This document shows positions 1 through 10,267 of a DNA stretch of 64,000 nucleotides, one piece after another. Position 1 is the first letter of the stretch. Each line of letters begins with the position of its first letter. The notes under the pieces were generated by a model, which saw only the letters and a list, made by a program, of their open reading frames with translations, was not told where the DNA came from and ran no database searches. This DNA comes from Arion vulgaris. Taxonomy: Eukaryota > Mollusca > Gastropoda > Stylommatophora > Arionidae. The stretch is from positions 3,662,501 through 3,726,500 of the forward strand of contig CM036760.1 in NCBI GenBank assembly GCA_020796225.1, given 5' to 3'. Made by a program: the position numbers and the translations under genes.

Positions 1-216
1 AATAGGATGTTAGATATACAATGTTGTAGGTATGACACAGATAAGGAGGATGATAAAGGGAGACGATATCTGGACAGCATGTCTGTTTGTTGACAAACTT
101 AATGAATTATGAGTTTTTAATCTTTGATCAATATAGCACTGGGTAGATTTTTTGAAAGCTTTTCTTCATACCCAGGAGATTCCAAAGCTCTTTGGGTATG
201 TACAATGCTGCATTAT
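1..216. other. No recognisable feature
   Basis: AT-rich sequence with no supported exon. It ends at the target-site duplication of the SINE at 229..432. It may be intron or 3' flank of the minus-strand HAD gene. Confidence 0.5.
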
Positions 217-228
217 GTACAAGGATGC

Positions 229-432
229 CCGTGAGCCCAGCGTGTTCGTACCACATTGGACTACGGGTGACAAGTCCTCTGTGAGTTCTGGTTCAACTCC
301 ACGGACTGGCAGAAAAGCTACAGGTTCCCTAGATTTACGGTGTTCGTGGCACTGAACCGAATGGTTGCGATGCCCATGACACCGAGCCGAAGAGCTTTTA
401 GCTCAAATGCTTCTCGATCAGGAAAAAAAAAA
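229..432 (+). mobile_element. SINE family F, complete insertion with 12-bp target duplication
   Basis: A 204-bp element ends in a run of A and is bounded by exact copies of GTACAAGGATGC at 217..228 and 433..444, the signature of LINE-driven retroposition. The 5' half is tRNA-like, with a B-box-like GGTTCAACTCC near 291. The 3' half includes a GAGCTTTTAGCTC palindrome. A second copy, on the minus strand, sits inside another SINE at about 56437..56630, where the B box reads GGTTCAATTCC and an A-box-like TAGCGCGTTGG is visible. Exact target duplications imply a fairly recent insertion. Confidence 0.85.
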
Positions 433-514
433 GTACAAGGATGCATACAATGTTGTGAACGTTTCTATTCAGAGTGAGTGCATGGAGTTACTGCAGTATC
501 CCAGACAGAATTAT

Positions 515-760
515 TTAAAGGGGGTTTTAAAGCCGTAGGATTTACTTCATCGCACCGGGTTTTACCCCATATGGCTCGGTCCCTCTCCAAAGAAATGGCA
601 CGCCAACTACTGAGAGTATTTCACAAAGCACAAACTCTAGCTCCAGCAACAATCCTAGGGGTCTCTGTGAAAAAATGCACTCATGAACAGAACGGACCGG
701 ACTCAAACCCTTGACCTTTGCTTCACAAGGCAAAGGCTTAACCACTTAGCCACAGAGACC
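515..760 (-). mobile_element. SINE family A, near-complete copy
   Basis: Read on the minus strand the element starts GGTCTCTGTGGCTAAGTGG, contains an A-box match (TGGCTAAGTGG) and a B-box-like GGTTTGAGTCC, and continues through a body shared with copies at 1200, 9240, 10268, 25827 and 43335 (common words include ACTCTCAGTAG-like and GGACCGAGCCATATGG). It ends near a T/A-rich stretch at 515. The tRNA-derived head plus dispersed copies on both strands define it as a polymerase III retroposon. The parental tRNA could not be identified because the anticodon loop is degraded. Confidence 0.82.
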
Positions 761-973
761 ACCAGAAAGTTATTATCCCTGGGAAGATGTTCTAGATTAG
801 TGAATCACCACCACAGTAGTTAGCATAGCTTTTAGCTCAGCTTAAACATATTTGGTTCAACTCTGGTACCTAGCTCTCAACCGTGGCTCCTCATAGCTGT
901 CAGGATGCAGCAGGGGCCACACCCAAACAATAATTTTGAAAGGCAGGTAAACAATAACAACAATAACCTTTAC

Positions 974-1097
974 CTCGAGAGCTATGAAAACCTGATGCAA
1001 ATCATCATTTGGGATGAAAGAACAGCAACAATTTAGGACAGACAGCGCTAATATCAACAGACAGACTTTTTGCAAGACTAAATCTGGAAGGGCATAT
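974..1097 (-). CDS. Possible downstream exon, weakly supported
   Basis: The minus strand has a T-rich acceptor (GTATTCTTACAG) at 1098 and a good donor (CTCGAG|GTAAAG) at 974/973. The frame left by the HAD exon (two bases, AG, plus the first A here) stays open for the whole 124 bp. The product is a hydrophobic stretch ending in DDLHQVFIALE. It does not resemble what I would expect after HAD motif I, so it may be a chance open segment, an alternative exon or part of an old repeat. It is listed because position, strand and phase fit the neighbouring exons. Confidence 0.18.
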
Positions 1098-1199
1098 CTG
1101 TAAGAATACAGCAGCTGCATTAGCCTCTGCCCAGGACAGATCTGTTTTCTATTTGAATGTGCTCTCTGCCTGAATCCAGGCAATCACAAAAGATATTAG

Positions 1200-1420
1200 A
1201 GGTCTCTATGATGAAGTGGTTAAGACATTTGCATGTCATTCTAAAGGTTATGGGATCGAATATGGGCAGAGTCATGTGTGCAATATTTTCATGAGATCCC
1301 TAGGATTATTGATGGGGCTATGGAGTATGTGCTTTGTGCAACACTACATTTCTACCAGCAAAAGGCGGAGCCATATGGGGAAACAAGGTGCAATGAAGTA
1401 AATCCATCTTTAGACCTTAG
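1200..1420 (+). mobile_element. SINE family A, diverged copy
   Basis: This starts GGTCTCTATGATGAAGTGG and follows the family A body to GTGCAATGAAGTAAATCC and a tail at about 1420. The B box is decayed (GGGATCGAATA). It is older than the copy at 515 judging by substitutions. Confidence 0.75.
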
Positions 1421-1638
1421 GCATTAAGACATACGTCAATTGGGGATGAATTGAACGACATAGAATGGAAGAAATGAACAAGAAATCAGCATTAGAGACA
1501 AGAAGTTATATCGTCCATAATTGTCTAGACCATCTGGTATCACACACGAAAGAGAGAGACACAGCTTCATTAAATCATGTGGTATAGTTCAAAACATTCA
1601 GAAAATATCTTTTTCGATAAGACACATTCAAGTCCTAC

Positions 1639-1848
1639 CTCTCAGTGACCTCAACTGCCCAAGATGACCACATGCTATGGAAACAGATGAGTGTTCCATC
1701 CTTGTCAAATATTACCAAAGAGGCTTTGTCCTGCGTGGAATGTTTGTGTCTTGCACTTGCATGAGTTTCTGAAAGGAAATGCCTTCTTGTTGCATCCTGT
1801 TCATTTTCTGTAGCCGACGATACAAATCTTTGTAACGTCTGCTGTGAC
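1639..1848 (-). CDS. Internal exon of a HAD-superfamily hydrolase gene (probable host gene)
   Basis: The minus strand is open for 70 codons between a likely acceptor (a T-rich tract ending TTTTTTAAG just above 1848) and a likely donor (GAGAG|GTAGGA at 1639/1638). The exon is 210 bp with split codons in the same phase at both ends. Its C-terminal half contains [17 protein letters not shown], a hydrophobic strand followed by DxDGT, which is motif I of HAD phosphatases: the first Asp is the nucleophile and the second the acid/base in the known family mechanism. The N-terminal half is polar and rich in Ser, Thr, His and Arg, with no recognised domain. Motifs II to IV of a HAD enzyme are not seen and must lie in later exons, at lower coordinates or outside the window. 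The substrate cannot be inferred. This is the only coding segment in the window that looks like a conserved host protein. Confidence 0.66.
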
Positions 1849-2050
1849 CTTAAAAAATACAAATGGAGTCAAATAAAACTGATATTAATTTGTCAACAAT
1901 ATGTTACAACAAGAAATCTGGTGATAAAGTCATTGTATCAAGCAAGTCTTATCTACTGTGCCACATCTACCCTGTAGTTCTAATGTCAATATCTGTTGAA
2001 AATTTTGAGTTAATCATCAGATCATCCTCCTTGTGCGGTTAGTGCTTATA

Positions 2051-2829
2051 GCTTCTTCTTCTTCAAATGCTTCATATCGACCACTTGTAAAACCCCTTTT
2101 TGTGACCTGTATGTGATCTGACCCTAAGAGCGAATGTACGGCGTGCCGGTTATGCACCTACAAGCAAGCAAGCACATTGATTTCTGCTGCGGTTTTTATT
2201 TACTAGAGTAGCTTCTCTAGGCCCCTACCTTCGTAGTTCATAGTTCATAAATCGATTCCAACTTCACTGCACGGGTCACCCCATAATTGCTCCGTTCCTG
2301 TGCCAATGAATATCACACGAAATGCTAACACCTGTGAAAAGTTTCCTGTGTGAACTAATTCCAGAATGAAACAGCCGCGTACTCCCACAAAAAAGCAACC
2401 TGCACCGCATAATATGCATATGGCCGTCGCGAATGTAGCAACACAAAACTGTTCATCACTTGAATAGCAATTCTTGTCGAAGGGGACATCAATTACGGCA
2501 AAATCCAGCTTTCTGCACTCGCAATATAACTGCATACGGCAGATTGAGCTTGTTCGTCATAACCGTTGTCCGCCATTTTCTGAATACACACAACAAACGC
2601 ACGGTTGACACAGCAAAAGCATTCCATGTAACAGTCACAGCGTTGCTCAAGCACTAACTCAGTAGCTCGGCAAACAAAACTGAAAATACCCGACCAAACA
2701 TGGCGGGAATGCGCTAGCAAAGTCGTGTTCAGAATCAAACCCTACCTTAGTCACCTCTTATGACATGCCTTGTAAGTCACAGCATTACTACTCTTTACTC
2801 CCCTTGCAATCGCCGATAACACATGGGCG
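2051..2829 (-). mobile_element. SINE family E copy, split by a family G insertion
   Basis: The minus-strand SINE is in two parts, 2051..2231 and 2740..2829. The 3' end carries the (GAA)n tail and the conserved block seen at 11702, 12054, 25548, 33288 and 56345. The 5' part carries the core around CATGTCATAAGAGGTGAC. The gap is filled by repeat G. It lies in the putative first intron of the HAD gene. Confidence 0.75.
2232..2739 (-). mobile_element. Repeat family G, 5'-truncated copy nested in a SINE
   Basis: This 508-bp insertion is flanked by direct copies of CCCTACCTT (2223..2231 and 2740..2748). Relative to the longest copy at 39791 it lacks the first 60 or so bases, which fits 5'-truncated retroposition. 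The family is unclassified. A frame containing CECRKLDF is shared with the 39791 copy, but the meaning of that is unclear. Confidence 0.72.
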
Positions 2830-2850
2830 AGCGCTTATAGCAATTCTTAC

Positions 2851-2919
2851 CTGCCTGATGTTCCTGTCATACTTGGTATTTCATTGGGAACACAAACGCT
2901 GTTGCCCTACCCCATCCTG
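2851..2919 (-). CDS. Candidate first coding exon of the HAD-hydrolase gene
   Basis: On the minus strand a 69-bp segment lies between a strong acceptor (TGTTTTTTCAG) and a near-perfect donor (CAG|GTAAGAATT). All three frames are closed over the full 69 bp, but an ATG at 2870..2868 opens a frame of 20 nt (MTGTSG plus two bases, AG) to the donor. Those two bases complete an Arg codon with the first base of the exon at 1848, so the phases agree exactly. The simplest reading is 5' UTR plus start codon, with an intron of about 1 kb (1849..2850) that contains a SINE and a nested repeat. The ATG context is only moderate. The splice-site quality is seen; the gene model is inferred. Confidence 0.42.
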
Positions 2920-3790
2920 CTGAAAAAACATTACAGATTGTTCTGCAACTGTTTATTTGTCTTATATAAATTTTGTAAGATCGCGGCCAGCACTATATAT
3001 TTCAAGACAGTCAAACTATTTGCTATCTGTGAGCATACATGGTTGGGAAGGGTTTGGGAGGAGGGGGTTAGCCACCTTTTCTACGAAGTATAAACTGCGA
3101 TATATTACAATCTAAAAAAGTAGGGAAACTGTTTTCATACATATAGTCTTCTCTTATATCGATAATACTTTTCATACTTTGAAAACATTGAGGAATAAAA
3201 GTTTATGCTCAGATTTGTCTTTGACCAACGCCAGACGATGAAAATTGTGGTCAATAGAATGGCGGCTATCTTTACTTGCCAATTGATAAATTAGAGACCA
3301 CATGACAACTCCAGCTAAGTAACAATATCTTCAGACAGTATATATATTCTGGTCTATGATTTTGTAATATTAATAACAAACAACAGATAAATCAAGAACA
3401 CCAGCACATAGAGAACAAAATCTGAATATTCTAAAGACTGAAAAGTGTAGTATACAGTACTAAAACACATAGCATACTATACTATGCACAAACAAGATGC
3501 ACATACCATAAGTGGTACTCAATGACAACCTTTGAAGTGCATTTGTATTTCTAATGATATGCCCTCCTTTAGATGTCTGAAGGCACCGTATTAAAGACAA
3601 GAAGCGACTCATCTTTTATTCTGAAATAAAATGTTAATGAAAAATACATATAATTTGTATTAGAAAATATGATAAATAAAATAGACATGGTTTTAAATAA
3701 TGAAATTTATGCTCTCACAAGTACTTGAGTTTGTAAGCAAAATTACACAGTATTGTTCATTGAAAGAAATTACAAACTACAAGAATTAGT
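2920..3790. other. No recognisable feature
   Basis: AT-rich DNA with no supported exon or recognised repeat. If the HAD gene model is right, this is upstream sequence or a 5' intron of that gene. Confidence 0.5.
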
Positions 3791-3791
3791 T

Positions 3792-4030
3792 CTTCTTCTT
3801 CTTTGTGTTCGTTCTATGACCAATTTTAATCACTCTTTGTGATATGTTTGATCTTTGTCAAGACGTATATACATTGCACATTGATTTGGTAGGTCCTTAA
3901 ACGCATAGACTTCTACACATTTAGGATGATTTCAGCCAAACCTCCTTAGTCGCTTCTTACGACATGCTTGGCAGGCAACAGTGGTTCTATTCTTTACACC
4001 CCAAATTTAGGCCCGGTAACCACTCGGGCA
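3792..4030 (-). mobile_element. SINE family D copy
   Basis: On the minus strand it begins TGCCCGAGTGGTTACCGGG, has the shared core near AAGCATGTCGTAAGAAGC and ends in a GAAGAAGAA tail at 3792. Matching copies are at 23168 (+), 35490 (-) and 36275 (+). The tRNA-like start and simple tail identify a SINE. Confidence 0.8.
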
Positions 4031-4190
4031 CCCAAGAACTAGTTGAAAAGATATACAATGGAATTAGTAAATACAGGTTAGACGTTAATATTGAGAAAAA
4101 AGGAACTATGATAACTAGTAAACCAAACAAGAAACAAGCATTACTGAGAGTAACAGAAACAAGGAAGATCTGATATAACTTGGATAAGCT
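4030..4190 (+). pseudogene. Short LINE reverse-transcriptase remnant (tentative)
   Basis: A short open frame reads ...DVNIEKKGTMITSKPNK, similar in pattern to the reverse-transcriptase segment that follows the FADD box (INxxKTxxMxxS) in the LINEs elsewhere in the window. There is no catalytic motif and it closes at 4173. Call based only on pattern. Confidence 0.35.
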
Positions 4191-5735
4191 TCATCTTCAT
4201 TGATCAGTTTCCTATGCTCAGAGGTCTAAACAATGTTACCTCAATCAATCCAGTTATCAGAAGATTCTTGCAGGTGCTCCCAATTTGTCCTTCAATTTAG
4301 TCTCAAGAGGCCAGGTTTGAGACTTTAAGTATCGCAGAGATAGCATGTTGCAGCATTTGTTTAGGAGTCTGAGAGAATTTTGACATATATGTTCGTTAGA
4401 TTGAACAGCTTTCATTTTTGGTGGTGGGCTTACAGTCTACATATACACTTCTGTGTGAAGTCTAAAGAAGGTGGTTTGTTAGGTTCCAACTTTAGGATGG
4501 GGTTTTGTGAGTAATTGACACCTTATTTATGACTTTATGCATATTTGTATTTCTCTTTGACAAATATTTTGTTCAAGTTTTTGTTGATTTTCTCTATGTC
4601 CATGCCTCAGTAAAACTACCAGTGGACAGAAAACTGTCTTTGATAATATGGTTATACAAGATGATCTAACATGGGAATACAGCACATACATTACAAAATG
4701 TTAGTGACGGCACTATCTAAGAAATCTAACACAGTGACAGTAGTTAACATGAACACAATATAGGCATTATAATACATGAACACAATATATAATACAATAT
4801 ATAATACATGAACACAATATAGGCATTATAATACATTTATTTATTCAATCTGCTTTACATACTCTTATTGAGTACTGGGACCCGTCCAATAACATATTAT
4901 GTGATGAAGGTTAATCTATTACATGAAACGGTTAGTAAGAAATATGAATCAGTGATTTTCCAACCATAATAATATAAGGATGTAACGTTAAGTCGGTTAA
5001 GACAGTTAACTTACCTTCTTGCTACTTTCTTGTTTATGATTTTACCTAGCATCTAATATTTGTGAATTTCATCGCTATGATACTCAACATACTGAAGATT
5101 GATAGGACTGGTCAGTAAAACTAGTTTACTGTAGTCGTAGTAAACTGTAAACATCGGATCGTTGGTACAACTAAAAGTATTGACTAGAACAGTCTGACTG
5201 AACAGCTGTTTGAGTTTTGAAAAACTGTGTCATGATGGACATTAAAATACTACGCCGGTGGTCCGGTCACTACCCAAAATAGAATTCCAGGACAGATATT
5301 ACGTTGATCAGTTTTCTTTGAGAATATTCAACATAAATTCTAGTGAGAGAATGTTGTTTACACTGTACAGTATGCAGAAGAAGATACTACTATACGTAAT
5401 TATTCAGGCGTCACCTACCATTCATTCGTATATTTGAGACAAGACATGTCATGTCAACACAACACACCTCTCTCTCTCGCTCAGCAGTCCCTGATTCAGT
5501 CTATTCAGGGTGTCCACAATATTTTAATATTTGGAATTGATTGCACAATGTCTTTTGACAAACAATATACATTGAAATGAGCTGTGCGAAGTAATGATGG
5601 TCCTTTTATTGCATACGACGCACTTTTGTTGATAGCTAAATTAGGTTATCGTATATTATAGTTTGTGCGCACACAACACAGAAAGTGCTATGCGAATATT
5701 AACTATCCGTTACTCGAATATCTGCTACTTATTAT
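4190..5735. other. Unassigned AT-rich DNA
   Basis: No supported gene. A small local duplication of an ACATGAACACAATATA word occurs at about 4751..4832. Otherwise nothing was recognised. Confidence 0.45.
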
Positions 5736-5935
5736 CATCAGGTGCCGTGCCGGCTGGCGTAGGCGATGACGGATTTCCACAAATCTCTGTCCGTGGTGTT
5801 TGCTATCATCTCAGATGTTGACACTCTTCCATGCGACGAAGTCAGGCTATCCAAAATTTTCTCTCTTCCTTCCTATGTCTCGTCTCCCCTAGATTTACCG
5901 GTTGTCACTGTGTTCTAAGCCTCCCCTTCTCATGA
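5735..5935 (-). pseudogene. LINE family C, 3' coding end
   Basis: The minus strand encodes a decayed C-terminus with KILDSLTSSHG and DRDLWKSVIAYASRH, matching the end of the LINE at 22403..22960. This is the region downstream of the reverse-transcriptase domain in RTE/CR1-like elements. It abuts another LINE end at 5940, so two independent 3' fragments lie head to tail. Confidence 0.7.
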
Positions 5936-5939
5936 CATG

Positions 5940-6290
5940 TCCGACTATATTGATCCGTTACTATCTTGATCTTGATCTGCTAGTAACAAGCTGGCCGAAG
6001 AAAAACTACCAGTCACTTGAGAAAATGCCGTCGATTCATCTTTTGCGTGGTCTTCCTCTTGCTTTGTACTCATTATACTTTTTCTGTGTGGCTCTCTGTG
6101 GTAGGCGATACCAGGGCATTCTTGCTAGGTGTCCAAACCATTTAATCTGTTGTTCTTTTATGAATTGCATGACTGGTTTCACATCCAGTCTTCTGATTTC
6201 TTCATTTCTAATTTTGTCTCTTATTGTCACACCTGCAGCTCTTCTAAGACACCTCATCTCTGTCGTTATGATTTCCGCTCATTAGCTGCT
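5940..6290 (-). pseudogene. LINE family A, C-terminal region
   Basis: A minus-strand frame (6257..6036) contains MRCLRRAAGVTIRDKIRNEE, QQIKWFGHLARM and GRPRKR, the post-reverse-transcriptase region shared with the LINEs at 7740..8040 and 62213..62640. Catalytic motifs are absent: a 5'-truncated copy. Confidence 0.78.
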
Positions 6291-6464
6291 GTTATTGGCC
6301 ATGTTTGACACGCTGTGAAAATTGCCCCTAAGTATTTGGCCTCATATGTTGGTTTTTTTTCTACGTTCTGGAGTTTTATTGTTTTAAAAATGTATTTGTG
6401 TACGTGCAATCACCCCTTTTTTTATTTTCACCATGGCCTTTTGCCTTCTAGTTCCGTTTTATTT

Positions 6465-6755
6465 TCATGATGGATCTTGTAAGGCTTGAATATTATTTAT
6501 TATTATATATTCTTGTCGTACCTTTAACATTACATAGAGCCTGCAAGTAATTTCTCCATACCGCTCTATCCTGGACAGCTCTTTCAATCTCCGCCATGGA
6601 ATTCGATAATTCTCGTCTCTCTCAGTAAAGTTAGTTTCAGTGTTTCCCCAGCGTTTCCTTTCTTTTTTTTTTTTTGAACCCTTTGCCTTCCATTTCAATG
6701 CATGCTTTGTGATTCTTTGATCATTTCTCTCAGAGTATGCCCAACATATCTCCAC
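6465..6755 (-). pseudogene. LINE family B, 3' coding end
   Basis: The minus-strand frame reads NDQRITKHALKWKAKGS, then a Lys/Arg-rich stretch, then WRRLKELSRIERYGEITCRL. The same order is found at the end of the family B LINE at 39480..39684. It is a 5'-truncated dead copy with no catalytic domain. Confidence 0.75.
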
Positions 6756-6764
6756 CTTCTGGAT

Positions 6765-6870
6765 CTATTGAGATGCTGCTGGATTTGTTGAGGCGGAGAT
6801 CGGAGCACCTATGGACATGTCCGGAGAGCTATGAAGGTAATCCTCATACAACCGATCTCCATCTTCTATT
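6765..6870 (+). pseudogene. 3' end of an RNase H-type LINE (family H)
   Basis: A short frame contains LLRRRSEHLWTCPESYEG, matching the extreme C-terminus at 37040..37110 (LLMRRSEHLWTYPDCYDD) and 63220 (LRLRSEHL). This is a heavily truncated copy. Confidence 0.6.
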
Positions 6871-6989
6871 TCTTTCGAAATTTGAAAACACAGATAATTC
6901 TCTTTAATCGTCTATGCGTGACGACAATTGACGCTACTTCACTATGGATCCGGTAAATGCAGTTATATGGACATCACCCGCTTTAGTGT

Positions 6990-8085
6990 CACTACTGACA
7001 GTTACACGTTGCATTTGTAGATCAGGAAAAAGCGTTCGACCCCGTAGATAGGCACAAGTTGTGGAAAATACTAACAACCTATGGGGTTAATGAACACCTA
7101 ATCAACCTTTGCAAGAACATTTATATTGACAGCCAATGTACGATTAGAACAAATACAGGATTATCAGAAAAGTTTCACGTAGGGTCAGGAGTAAGACAAG
7201 GTTGCGTACTATCCCCGCTGCTATTCATCACGTACATTGACCACATTTGTAAAATAGCTAACACCAGCGAAGGAAATAACCTTGGAGAACTCTTAAATGA
7301 ATTTCTTTTTGCAGACGATCAGGCAATCATATCAACAACAGAAGAACAGCTACAACACATCAACAGACTCCAGTTAGCATGTAACGAATACAACATGAGA
7401 ATTAACATCGACAAAACAGAAGTAATGACATTCGCCAGAGAGGAAAACACTACCAACATCTCCATCGATAATCACCTACTAAATCAAGTAAAAGATTTCA
7501 CATACCTGGGGAGCATTTTTCAGCAAATGGAAGAATAACTAATGAAATTCAACACAGATGCAACAAAGCAAATCAAATGATAGGGCAAATGGCGCAAATT
7601 TTAAGATGCAAACACGTCACCATGAACACAAAAGAGCAATGTTCAACACAATCTTTCTCCCCACATTATGTTACCAGTGTCAAACCTGGACGCTGACAAC
7701 AAACGATAGAAGAAAACTAGTCACAACAGAGATGAAGTGTCTACGCAGAATGCTGGTGTAACAAGAAGAGACCGGTTGAGAAATGAAGACATCAGGAAAA
7801 AGTGGGTACAACATCAGTACTAGACTTCATCAAGAAACAACAAATTAAATGGTTCGGTCACGTAAGCAGATTACCATCAGACAGTGCACCCCAAAGAGCA
7901 ATGCTGCTCCGATACAATGGGTACAAAGCAAAAGGCCGGCCACGCAAAAGATGGACCTCAGAGATAACAGAGGCGACGAAAGAGACTATCTACGAAGCGC
8001 ATACTAGGGCCCGTTTTAGAAATCTCTTCCTGACCTGACGCTGTGAGGCATACAGGATTCGAGAAAGAAAGAAAGAAAGACTGAT
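6990..8085 (+). pseudogene. LINE family A: reverse transcriptase and C-terminal region, broken
   Basis: Three consecutive frames cover one LINE polyprotein fragment. The first (from about 7012, before the first usable ATG) reads AFVDQEKAFDPVDRHKLW, then GVRQGCVLSPLLF, then the catalytic box FLFADDQAIIS, then INIDKTEVMTF and FTYLGSIF. These are reverse-transcriptase motifs in the expected order. The frame closes at 7538; a second frame (7558..7761) carries TLCYQCQTWTLTTNDRRKL and a third (7802..8038) carries QQIKWFGHVSRLPSD and GRPRKRW. The endonuclease and the N-terminal reverse transcriptase are missing (5' truncation). A GAAAGAAAGAAAGA tail lies at about 8067. Known role: target-primed reverse transcription. 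This copy cannot make a whole protein. Confidence 0.88.
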
Positions 8086-8089
8086 TAGT

Positions 8090-8787
8090 TTTATCCGGAA
8101 CATTGCCAATATCCGCTACTAGCTCCATATTTTATTTCTTCAAATTACCCGATGAGATATAAACCAGACAACTAATTTTAAAGAAGGTCTGACCCCCCAG
8201 CTGAATTACGAATATGTGTCCCACCCACCGCTGAGGGATTATCGCTGAGTGGTATACCCACCGCTGAGTGGGATTATCGTGATATCTAAGTACCAGACTT
8301 CCAGCTATGGGCAAATAATCCAACTGCCTTGTATGAGCATCGGGTGAGGTATAGACTATGAGAGTATATTTAAACTGAAAATCCAGAGACGAGCCCCTAA
8401 GTTGGACATTCATCATATGATGTTCTACCAGTAGCTTCTGCAACCAAAGTGATAGCAGACGACATGCTTTCCCTCCTCTGGACTCTTTTATTAGCGAGGT
8501 CGAGAGGGGTAGTCAGAGCCAAATATAAACTTATCTAGAGTTGGCTGTGGGGTAGTTGACGCTTGAGCAACTCAGCTACTTTATAAAATTTTCCCAGGCA
8601 TGCGTCATGGAGAGGTCACTTCGTGGTCAACTTTGTTGACCTCACAGATAAAACAACAATTACGGGTTGTGTTGATATTATGCTTTACAGTTAAAATAAT
8701 ATTAGTATTCTTTGTTTGTTTTAAGAATAGCTTCTAATTTTCACCATGTTTTAAAAACAAATGGAAATGATTATCTGTTCTAATCTC
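8090..8787. other. Unassigned DNA
   Basis: No gene supported. A short imperfect duplication around CCCACCGCTGAG occurs at 8222 and 8258. Otherwise nothing recognised. Confidence 0.45.
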
Positions 8788-8791
8788 TTAA

Positions 8792-9021
8792 CCCTTTCAC
8801 TGCTATTTTTTTTATACATACTTTCTGAAGGCTGAGCTAAAAATAGTTACTCTTTGTTTCTAGGTCACAAACATGAATGTACGCCTATAGCAGTGACAGT
8901 AGCAATGTATAACGTGTTAACGCGTTTTTAGCCCACAGAGCAGAGATAATAACAGACGTGTTAATGCGTCTTTAGAAGTAAATTGGAAAAACGTATATAT
9001 ACGTCCTTAGCAGCTAAAGGG
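8792..9021 (-). mobile_element. TTAA-flanked MITE (family P, piggyBac-like)
   Basis: A 230-bp element lies between TTAA at 8788..8791 and 9022..9025. Its ends are inverted: CCCTTTCACTGCTA on the left and TAGCAGCTAAAGGG on the right. Two more copies are at 10347..10565 and 53220..53438. TTAA duplication with ends starting CCCTTT is typical of non-autonomous piggyBac elements. No transposase is present in the window. Confidence 0.8.
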
Positions 9022-9239
9022 TTAAAAGTTATAACTGTTTGTAAGGAGAACAGTGCCACCGTTGTTTTCTTATTCTATGTACACTCCTGGTACCCCAATT
9101 TTTTACTACGTTTTCTGCTGATTCATAGGTGTATACTCGAACCACAGGAGCTTGTGGGTATTATTCTGAAGAAAACTGAGAAAGGATGTCATGCGTTGTA
9201 TGCTGCTCTGCTTATCCTTGTCGAATAGTTCATTCACTT

Positions 9240-9447
9240 CTGTTTGGTTTAAAGGGTTTTAAAGGGTTTTTAAGCCGAAGGATTGACTTTGTTGCACTGG
9301 GTTTTACCCCATATGGCTCGGTCCCTCTCCACAGAAATGGCATGCCACCTGCCGAGAGTATTGTACAAAGCACGAACTCCGTAGCTCCAGCAACAATCCT
9401 AGGGATCTCTGGAAAAAACTGCACTCGTGAACAGAATGGCACAGTCC
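9240..9447 (-). mobile_element. SINE family A copy lacking the tRNA head
   Basis: The minus-strand body matches family A from the CACGAGTGCAGTTTTTTCC region to the tail with AAAACCC repeats at 9240. The homology stops near 9447, before the A and B boxes, so this copy is 5'-truncated. Confidence 0.78.
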
Positions 9448-9449
9448 GA

Positions 9450-10265
9450 TATACTTATGTTCTAGTCTCCTCTTTCCAATGAGTTTGTTCTGGCAAAGAC
9501 TGTAGGGGAAAGTTAACTTTTGGTAGGTCTGAAGTTTGTCTATGGAAACGTTTTATCTGGTGAACAAAACTGCCTTTTCATTCGTCCCATTGCTAGATTT
9601 TGGGATATGTCTTCTTTGGATGACTTGGCATACACTTACATTATCTGTCTGTGTCAGTACTTTTGTGTCACTGTGTTTTTACAGTGCGATATTTTGGCTA
9701 GTACGGCTTTCTTGTTAGATGAAGGGATGCCCAAAATTGGTCATATCGTCCCAAGATGGCCGCAGAAGGGTAGTAAAAATAGTAGTATCTTTTTTTCCTT
9801 CGTCCGGTAGGAATTCAGGTGTAATCATGGCTCCTAATATGGCGTTTTTGACTGACTTTTGCTAGAAGGCTTGCTTTTCTAATCAATAGTAGCCCATGCC
9901 ATTCAGGCGAGTCTTACTCCAACTTCAGATGTACTTGTAATTTAAACACCCCCAAGTAAAGGATCAGTCCAACTGCGTACACCAAGAATTTGTTACCACC
10001 ATGTCTTCGAACCCTAGAATTTCCATGGCATATGGTCACTATAGCAGAGTGTTATTAACTTCGCTGTCAGTCACCCCAACATTATTATATAACAACTTTG
10101 CACTATATTATTATTATTATTATTTAACTTTTTTTTGTCATTCTTGCTATAATACTTTTAAGCGCAGTTTGAGAAATATCTCGTTGAACATTATCTTTCC
10201 ATTTAACCAGTTGATGGTAGTTTACTAAGTCTACCTAGCGAACTGTAGATTTACTAGTACTACTT
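9450..10265. other. Unassigned DNA
   Basis: Open stretches occur but none has a recognisable domain or convincing splice sites. A short ATT microsatellite lies at 10106. Confidence 0.45.
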
Positions 10266-10267
10266 AA

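Noticed and set aside
478..714. A 78-codon protein
   Set aside because: It falls inside the SINE at 515..760 on the opposite strand.
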